Below are positions 43,207-46,673 of a stretch of 46,673 bases of DNA, piece by piece (the first letter of the stretch is position 1; each line of letters starts with the position of its first letter). Location of the stretch: the NCBI GenBank assembly GCA_905198155.1, contig CAJKBQ010000023.1:1-46673 (forward strand). The letters are read 5' to 3'. The translations under genes were made by a program, and so were the position numbers. The notes under the pieces were generated by a model. That model had not been told where the DNA came from and did no database searches. It saw only the letters and a program-made list of their open reading frames with translations. This DNA comes from an uncultured Eubacteriales bacterium. GTDB lineage: Bacteria > Bacillota > Clostridia > Oscillospirales > Acutalibacteraceae.

Positions 43207-43276
43207 TACTCAAAATTTGAGTATGTATATATTCTACTCATTTTTTGAGTAAAAGTCAATACCTAATTTTCGAGTA
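43207..43276. promoter_or_regulatory. three operator sites of the phage repressor
   Basis: O1 43207-43223 and O2 43235-43251 have perfect TACTCA/TGAGTA arms with 5-bp spacers; O3 43260-43276 is the degenerate TACCTA/CGAGTA version. Centres are 28 and 25 bp apart. They cover the divergent promoters, giving a lambda-like lysogeny switch. Binding by the adjacent repressor is inferred. Confidence 0.8.
43231..43259 (-). promoter_or_regulatory. phage structural-operon promoter
   Basis: On the minus strand TTGACT (43259-43254), a 17-bp spacer and TAGAAT (43236-43231). O2 occupies the spacer and -10, and O1 lies just downstream across the expected start. Confidence 0.8.
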
Positions 43277-43285
43277 TGATATAAT
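43277..43285 (+). promoter_or_regulatory. repressor promoter, extended -10
   Basis: TGATATAAT (43277-43285) is a TGn-extended -10, with O3 immediately upstream; no clear -35 is present. Confidence 0.65.
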
Positions 43286-43318
43286 CTACCTATTGAACAA
43301 AAAGGAGCGTATAGAATA

Positions 43319-43540
43319 GTGGAATATTACAACAGAATTAGAGCATTAAGAGAAGATCACGACTTAACACAAGAAGCAATAGCAAAAATATTGAATACAA
43401 ATCAAAAAAAGATTAGTAGAATAGAAATTGGAACCCAAAAAATTTCCATAGATGAATTAACAATCCTATGCGAATACTACCACGTCAGCGCAGATTATAT
43501 TCTCGGGCTGCCTGCCGGGCTTCCCTACCCTCGGCGGTAA
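43319..43540 (+). CDS. phage XRE-family repressor
   Basis: 73 residues with a GTG start, AAGGAG 12 bases upstream. Residues 6-60 are a complete Cro/C1 HTH (LTQEAIAKILNTNQKKISRI) with a short C-terminal tail and no protease or multimerisation domain. AT-rich codons set it apart from host genes. It reads away from the structural operon across three operator-like sites and should keep the prophage silent while limiting its own level. Confidence 0.88.
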   Translation: MEYYNRIRALREDHDLTQEAIAKILNTNQKKISRIEIGTQKISIDELTILCEYYHVSADYILGLPAGLPYPRR

Positions 43541-43568
43541 GGCAGGGAAACGGCAAGGCCAGCAGCAG

Positions 43569-43599
43569 AAAGGAGCCGCATTTTGGATGCGGCTCCTTT
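43569..43599 (+). terminator. repressor terminator / first origin-region hairpin
   Basis: A perfect 13-bp stem (43569-43581 with 43587-43599), loop TTTGG, followed by T residues. Serves as terminator for the repressor and is also the first of several hairpins in the presumptive origin region. Confidence 0.85.
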
Positions 43600-43630
43600 T
43601 CCAGCCTGACAGCGGGCGGCAGGCTTGGTT

Positions 43631-43780
43631 GCACATCCGTGCGAACCTGTCAAGGGGACTTTCGCGGCATAAACGCGCCTACGGCGCATTTATTCCACGG
43701 TTCCCCTTGACAGAACCCCACGGATGCGCAAAGGCAACAAACAAGCGCAGCGCGCCGCGCTGCACCGGCTGCGAGCCGGT
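43631..43780 (-). other. hairpin cluster, presumptive single-strand origin and packaging signal
   Basis: An extended stem of about 99 nt is built from three nested inverted repeats: 43631-43641 with 43719-43729 (one mismatch), 43647-43658 with 43702-43713 (12 bp perfect) and 43669-43679 with 43683-43693 (10 of 11). Two compact hairpins follow at 43747-43763 and 43764-43780. No gene is seen. Filamentous phages carry their origins and packaging signal in such structures; the strand that is packaged is not known. Confidence 0.7.
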
Positions 43781-43808
43781 CAGCATTCATGATTAGGAGG
43801 GACGCCCG

Positions 43809-43911
43809 ATGCCAAAGCCAAGACCACCACCACGGGGGCAGCCCCGGAGGAAAGCAACACCGACAGTTAAAATAAAAGAGGACGGGTTCCGTCCTCTTCT
43901 TTTTAACCTTG
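43809..43911 (+). other. possible short basic peptide ORF near the right phage end
   Basis: An ATG with GGAGGG eight bases upstream opens a frame starting MPKPRPPPRGQPRRK, proline and arginine-rich. The frame runs through a terminator and across attR into host DNA without a stop, so only the phage circle would give a defined end. It may be unexpressed. Confidence 0.25.
43876..43905 (+). terminator. intrinsic terminator at the right phage end
   Basis: Perfect 10-bp stem AAGAGGACGG/CCGTCCTCTT with a 3-nt loop and a CTTTTT run, seven bases before attR. It would insulate host sequence from plus-strand phage transcription. Confidence 0.85.
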
Positions 43912-43928
43912 AAATTTTGATTTTGTAT
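43912..43928 (+). repeat. attR core (17-bp direct repeat)
   Basis: Identical to attL core at 39012-39028, offset exactly 4,900 bp. Host sequence resumes at 43929 with the right arm of the palindrome. Confidence 0.85.
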
Positions 43929-43994
43929 AATCTAAACTCAAAAACCACAACACCAACTTCCGCAATTTCCGCCGCCAAGCGCCCATCCGAACCG

Positions 43995-44252
43995 TCACGA
44001 ACCGCTCCATTCGCGCAGTACCAGCTCGGTGACCCCGGCGTTTGTCCCAGCCTCAATCCGCAGTACCTTGGGATGCGCTGCAAATTCCTGGCGTACCAGC
44101 GCCCGCAGCGCCGTGCCGCTGTTGAACCCGTGAATAATGCGCACCCGGTACACACCGACACCAGCGCGGCGCAGCGTCGTTGCAATCGCAATTCGCGCCT
44201 GATATTGATTTTTTCCATGCAGATCCAGCTCCACGATCCCGGTTGCCCGCAT
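43995..44252 (-). CDS. small Smr-domain protein
   Basis: 85 residues forming little more than one Smr domain: LDLHGKNQYQA at the N-terminus and IIHGFNSGTALRALVRQ with the HGxNxGxLR-type catalytic loop. Smr domains are nucleases or nucleic-acid binding modules, found at the end of MutS2 or alone. It is host-encoded, convergent with the epimerase gene; the prophage has landed between them. Confidence 0.85.
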   Translation of the reverse strand: MRATGIVELDLHGKNQYQARIAIATTLRRAGVGVYRVRIIHGFNSGTALRALVRQEFAAHPKVLRIEAGTNAGVTELVLREWSGS

Positions 44253-44453
44253 GATATTCCCTCCGAATCATGCGAATAATCTCACAATTAGGACTATTCG
44301 CATCAAAATCTTTATTTTATCATACCGCATTTGGCGCGCAAAATCAAGTGATTTTTGCAAATCTGTTCTGCAATTTTTAAAAAAGGCTTGACATTTTATC
44401 GCCCATCGTGTATAATAATAAAGTGCTTTGCGAAGCGCAATAAATCATGAGAT
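44253..44453. other. intergenic region carrying the tRNA promoter
   Basis: No gene. It has AT-rich sequence upstream, the consensus promoter at 44388-44416 and a GCTTTGCGAAGCGC hairpin just after it (about 44425-44438). Confidence 0.5.
44388..44416 (+). promoter_or_regulatory. consensus promoter of the tRNA-Ser array
   Basis: TTGACA (44388-44393), 17-bp spacer and TATAAT (44411-44416): a full sigma-A consensus. It is the only clear promoter for the tRNA-Ser gene, 420 bp downstream. Confidence 0.85.
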
Positions 44454-44839
44454 GGATAGGTATCGAAGTGATTGTAACGAGCTGCACTCGAAATCTCCTT
44501 CGGCAAACGGAAGTAAAACTTTCGAAAAGCCTTTAACCGTGCGGGTTTCGGGCATTTGCCCGTCGCAGGCACACCGTGAGTTCTAATGAGAATTCTAATA
44601 CAACTGAATATTTGCGTTAATCTCGGGAAACTGAGTTAACATATACGGAGAGGTATCGAAGTGGTCATAACGGGGCTGACTCGAAATCTCCTTCGGCAAA
44701 TGGAAGTAAAACTTCCGAAAAGCCTTTAACCGTGCGGGTTTCGGGCATTCGCCCGCCGCAGGCACACCGTGAGTTCTAACAGGAATTCTAATACAACCGA
44801 ATATTTGCGTTAATCTCGGTTTTCCGAGTTAACATACAT
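44454..44839 (+). repeat. two tandem 193-bp units each starting with a tRNA-Ser 5' half
   Basis: Units start at 44454 and 44647, each exactly 193 bp, and the intact tRNA starts at 44840, keeping the same period. The first ~42 bases of each unit match the tRNA from its acceptor strand through the anticodon loop (copy two is identical over this part; copy one has several changes). After ACTCGAAATC the sequence departs into about 150 bp of shared structured DNA with several hairpins, including one bearing GTTAA/TTAAC whose loop differs in a compensated way. No 3' tRNA half is present in either unit. Confidence 0.85.
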
Positions 44840-44928
44840 GGAGAGGTATCGAAGTGGTCATAACGGGGCTGACTCGAAATCAGTTTGACGGCAACGTCAC
44901 ATGGGTTCGAATCCCATCCTCTCCGCCA
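44840..44928 (+). tRNA. tRNA-Ser(CGA)
   Basis: Acceptor GGAGAGG pairs with CCTCTCC (44918-44924), followed by discriminator G and an encoded CCA. The anticodon stem GCTGA/TCAGT closes loop CTCGAAA, giving anticodon CGA. A long variable arm (GACG/CGTC) marks the class II tRNA fold of serine, and the T-arm ATGGG-TTCGAAT-CCCAT is perfect. A terminator follows at once. Confidence 0.95.
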
Positions 44929-44932
44929 ACGG

Positions 44933-44968
44933 AACCCTTGAAAGCCCAGTGTTTTCAAGGGTTTTTTC
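44933..44968 (+). terminator. terminator of the tRNA-Ser gene
   Basis: Perfect 11-bp stem (44933-44943 with 44953-44963) plus a T-run, five bases after the CCA end. Confidence 0.9.
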
Positions 44969-45315
44969 TATTCGAAAAAAAAATCCGACTTTGATTTTTT
45001 GTGTTTCTGCCGCTTTTCCGAGCCGATTTTATGCTCTTTTTCGCCCGTGAATATTAGAATTAAAAACCGCCAAATACCGCGTGAAATAAGGCTTTTTAAG
45101 GCCTGCATACTTTTTGCGGCGTTAGAAAGTTTTCCGTCAGACAAAAAATCGCCAAATTTCAAAACACCCGGTTGCGGACAACCGCACCAAAAGTCATGTG
45201 TGGTCTTTACAGGTTAGAGTTTAAATCGGCAGAAAGAAATATGTGCTTTGCTTCTTTTTGTTTTGACATTATACAGAAGTGCTCCGTTTGAAGAATCTGA
45301 TTGTGTGAAATCCTA
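44969..45315. other. AT-rich intergenic region without a recognisable gene
   Basis: I find no coding sequence with a ribosome site here. Composition drops sharply in GC compared with the host genes, as for the prophage, suggesting acquired DNA to the right of the tRNA. Confidence 0.5.
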
Positions 45316-45344
45316 TTGCAAAAACTCTTAAAATGTGATATAAT
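45316..45344 (+). promoter_or_regulatory. promoter of an orphan transcript
   Basis: TTGCAA (45316-45321), 17-bp spacer, TGA-TATAAT extended -10 (45336-45344). Confidence 0.7.
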
Positions 45345-45350
45345 ATATTT

Positions 45351-45651
45351 ATTAAGAGGTAATGTGTTCCCCAACATTGATTATTCGTATCATGAGAGTA
45401 CGAATTAGATTGGGAGGAATTTGGACTTTTAATGACATGAGTAAATCATTGAAACTATTGATTTCTTTAAAATTCTCATTATGAAATCAAGAAAGCGGCT
45501 GTGTGTTGACTTTTGTTGTCCCCCTGCTGTTTCACTGCTTTACACCACAATTCGAACCGATGTGTTTGCGTCGGTCTTGTTTTGTTGCGTGTAAAGCGAT
45601 TGTACAATCTGAAATCGTAGTCCACGCACGATGCAAGTGCGTGGATTTTTT
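45351..45651 (+). ncRNA. candidate structured RNA of about 300 nt, or long 5' leader
   Basis: Bounded by the promoter above and by a perfect 9-bp terminator (45621-45629 with 45637-45645, then six T). No ORF of consequence with a ribosome site is inside. Internal pairing includes ATTCGTA/TACGAAT (about 45385-45407) enclosed by CCCAA/TTGGG, and GACCG/CGGTC-like elements near 45560. It matches no RNA class I recognise (not tmRNA, RNase P or SRP by their conserved motifs). If read-through occurs it would lead into the small protein at 45673. Confidence 0.45.
45621..45651 (+). terminator. terminator of the orphan transcript
   Basis: TCCACGCAC/GTGCGTGGA stem with a 7-nt loop and a T6 run, 22 bases before the next start codon. 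Confidence 0.85.
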
Positions 45652-45672
45652 CGGTTCAGAAAGGAGAAAGCA

Positions 45673-45894
45673 ATGAAAAAAGTGTCTGGGAAAACGCATA
45701 CCCAAAAGCAACTGGATGATTGGTCAAATCAGAATAATCCGAACAACAAGGCATACAAAGCGAACAAGGATAATCATTCAAACCAAATGAACCCCAATCA
45801 TAAGACACATCAGCAAGTTCACAATTCTCGCCGCAGAAACAAAGCACAACTGTGGCCTGATTGGGCTCCCGACTATCCCGATTATGACGATTAA
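45673..45894 (+). CDS. small Asn/Gln/His-rich protein of unknown function
   Basis: 73 residues from the ATG at 45673 behind AAGGAG. Very polar, with repeated NPNN/NPNH motifs, many Lys and Asn, and an acidic aromatic C-terminus (PDYPDYDD). No membrane segment or signal. Probably disordered. It is 21 bp upstream of another tiny gene and likely in one unit with it. No family recognised. Confidence 0.65.
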   Translation: MKKVSGKTHTQKQLDDWSNQNNPNNKAYKANKDNHSNQMNPNHKTHQQVHNSRRRNKAQLWPDWAPDYPDYDD

Positions 45895-45915
45895 ACATTT
45901 TAAGGAGGCAAATCT

Positions 45916-46089
45916 ATGAGTAAGCATTTCTTCGATTATTACGACGGCGATTTCGCACACACCATTTCCGATAATATGGCAATTGACTCCGACGGTAATA
46001 TGATGATGCGCATGGGCGACAATATGGCTATGGATATGGACAGCGGAGAGCTTCACGTTATTTCGTCATGGGATGATGAGGACGATTAA
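45916..46089 (+). CDS. 57-residue acidic, Met-rich protein
   Basis: 57 residues from the ATG at 45916 behind AAGGAGG. Strongly acidic with short repeats of D-N-M-A and a C-terminal WDDEDD tail; nine methionines. No recognised domain. It follows the previous gene by 21 bp, so the pair is probably co-transcribed. Function unknown. Confidence 0.65.
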   Translation: MSKHFFDYYDGDFAHTISDNMAIDSDGNMMMRMGDNMAMDMDSGELHVISSWDDEDD

Positions 46090-46106
46090 AAAATCGTTAT
46101 AAACGA

Positions 46107-46151
46107 ACACCGCAGCCCCGACCTTTCAAATGAGGTTCGTGGCTGCGGTGT
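46107..46151. terminator. hairpin after the small acidic gene
   Basis: Perfect 11-bp stem ACACCGCAGCC/GGCTGCGGTGT. No good T-tract on the plus strand, so it may serve mainly as a stabilising stem. Confidence 0.4.
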
Positions 46152-46283
46152 TGACACTGCGAAAACCGACCCCAATAAAGGCTTTCCCTTATTTTCATTC
46201 CGTTTCCCTTAAAATATGGTGCAAAATAAGGGAATCTTATTTTGCTGTTCTCATAGTTCGCCCCGTCAGAAACAAAAAAATGC

Positions 46284-46307
46284 TGCCCCACCGTTTCCGG
46301 TGAGGCA
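46284..46307 (-). terminator. terminator of the HTH gene
   Basis: On the minus strand TGCC/GGCA and CACCG/CGGTG stems with a GAAA loop are followed by GCA and seven T, just after the stop codon at 46312. Confidence 0.8.
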
Positions 46308-46311
46308 TATA

Positions 46312-46665
46312 TTATGTACTCTCTTTCATCATTTTTCTTTTCTGCCGCCGCTGTTCGTTTTCACGCTCACGGCGCCGGTTGTACTTGAATTCCCGAATGA
46401 GTTCCTTATATTTTTCCGTGCGCGGATGCGCCAGCCTTTGCGGTGATGCCATAAAGTTTACGAATTCCGCCTTGGCGCAGTACTGTATAGTGCCGAGCTT
46501 GATGCCGGTTAAGGCTTCTTCCCGTATCCATTCGTGAATGCGCTGCGGGCTGTGACCGACAACCTCCGCCGCCGTCTGCGTGGGCAGAGCCTCCGGCAGC
46601 TCTGCCCACTGTGAACTCAGCCACCGCCGAAAGGCCTCGCAGTTTTCCGGGGTGGCTTCAAACAT
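46312..46665 (-). CDS. helix-turn-helix DNA-binding protein of mobile-element type
   Basis: 117 residues from an ATG eight bases inside the right window edge, so the real N-terminus may extend further. A MerR/excisionase-like HTH sits at about 30-65 (LPTQTAAEVVGHSPQRIHEW and KLGTIQYCAKAEFVNFM), and the C-terminal 35 residues are extremely basic (Arg/Lys-rich). Such proteins regulate or excise integrative elements. It suggests that an accessory element starts here, on the far side of the tRNA-Ser. Confidence 0.65.
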   Translation of the reverse strand: MFEATPENCEAFRRWLSSQWAELPEALPTQTAAEVVGHSPQRIHEWIREEALTGIKLGTIQYCAKAEFVNFMASPQRLAHPRTEKYKELIREFKYNRRRERENEQRRQKRKMMKEST

Positions 46666-46673
46666 CGGGAGCG

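Larger units (their letters stand above)
39012..43928 (-). mobile_element. complete inovirus (filamentous phage) prophage, 4,900-bp unit
   Basis: Bounded by a 17-bp direct repeat at 39012-39028 and 43912-43928, so the excised circle would be exactly 4,900 bp. The minus strand carries the filamentous-phage order from 43161 down: ssDNA-binding candidate, pIII-like adhesin, small membrane proteins, coat-like proteins, Zot/pI ATPase, HUH Rep and a small terminal protein; a repressor reads the other way. The hairpin-rich origin region lies at the right end. Base composition is lower in GC than the host. No integrase, transposase or secretin is encoded; lack of a secretin fits a host without an outer membrane. 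All genes appear intact. Confidence 0.93.

Noticed and set aside
42790..43248. Plus-strand frame of 152 codons opposite the ssDNA-binding candidate
   Set aside because: No ribosome site, covers the operator region and lies antisense to coupled phage genes.
38991..43944. Inverted terminal repeats suggesting an insertion sequence or transposon
   Set aside because: The inverted arms are the two halves of one host palindrome; the true duplicated core is a 17-bp direct repeat and no transposase is present.
43793..44279. Frames of 141 and 156 codons around the Smr gene
   Set aside because: They overlap the Smr domain gene in other frames; the Smr frame carries both family motifs.
44454..44839. 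Group I intron within tRNA-Ser
   Set aside because: The 193-bp units lack a 3' tRNA exon and the conserved P, Q, R and S core motifs, and an intact tRNA follows.
44454..44839. CRISPR array
   Set aside because: Only two long units with conserved, not variable, inter-repeat sequence and no cas genes.
45351..45651. tmRNA, RNase P RNA or SRP RNA
   Set aside because: None of their conserved end or core motifs is present; left as an unclassified transcript.

Overview
The window is a high-GC stretch of a Gram-positive (Firmicutes, Clostridia-type) chromosome, most like a gut or anaerobic member of the Oscillospirales/Ruminococcaceae grade. The lineage is an inference. It rests on strong GGAGG ribosome sites, sigma-A promoters with 17-bp spacers, a YaaL-BofA pair, a lysine riboswitch, LplBC-type sugar ABC permeases with a membrane AraC sensor, and oligoendopeptidase F. 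I see no outer-membrane genes and no CRISPR array.

Left part (1-12.4 kb): the tail of a repeat-rich surface protein, a lipoprotein, a low-GC SLOG/HTH pair with shared operator-like repeats, a GH2 glycosidase divergent from an AraC regulator, an NhaC-family transporter behind a lysine riboswitch, YaaL and BofA-like proteins, a zinc ABC uptake operon (znuACB), an RNHCP zinc-ribbon protein with a structured leader, and a small P-loop kinase. Middle (12.6-27.6 kb): an oligosaccharide ABC importer (two permeases and a lipoprotein) followed by its own two-TM AraC regulator, a lipoprotein gene broken by an in-frame TGA, oligoendopeptidase F with a MATE exporter, cytidine deaminase, a PfkB kinase, a CocE/NonD hydrolase, a Cys-cluster protein and an AraC regulator.

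The AraC gene is divergent from a ten-kb catabolic operon (27.7-38.0 kb): FucI/AraA-like isomerase, FAD-linked oxidase, 4Fe-4S protein, class II aldolase, PfkB kinase, IolB-type isomerase, DUF4867 protein, FGGY kinase and a single-chain EtfB-EtfA fusion. An aldose-epimerase with its own promoter follows. The operon looks like isomerisation, phosphorylation and aldol cleavage of an unidentified sugar or cyclitol, coupled to a flavin/Fe-S/ETF redox branch.

The most striking object is a complete, compact filamentous-phage (inovirus) prophage of exactly 4,900 bp, measured core to core, at 39,012-43,928. It lies between two convergent host genes (epimerase and Smr). It encodes a HUH Rep, a Zot/pI ATPase, a pIII-like adhesin, an ssDNA-binding candidate, seven small proteins (six of them membrane-type, including two tandem paralogous coat-like proteins) and a divergent XRE repressor with a three-operator switch. 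A cluster of hairpins probably contains the single-strand origin and packaging signal. It has no integrase. The 17-bp direct repeats at its ends, once collapsed, regenerate a perfect palindrome with 24-bp arms in the host. Two phage genes and one repeat-coat gene use TTG or GTG starts, and several are too short for ordinary gene-length cut-offs.

Right end (44-46.7 kb): an Smr protein, a strong promoter followed by two exact 193-bp tandem units that each begin with the 5' half of tRNA-Ser, then the intact tRNA-Ser(CGA), an orphan promoter-to-terminator transcript of about 300 nt, two tiny polar proteins, and a helix-turn-helix protein of mobile-element type. The window probably ends inside another accessory region.
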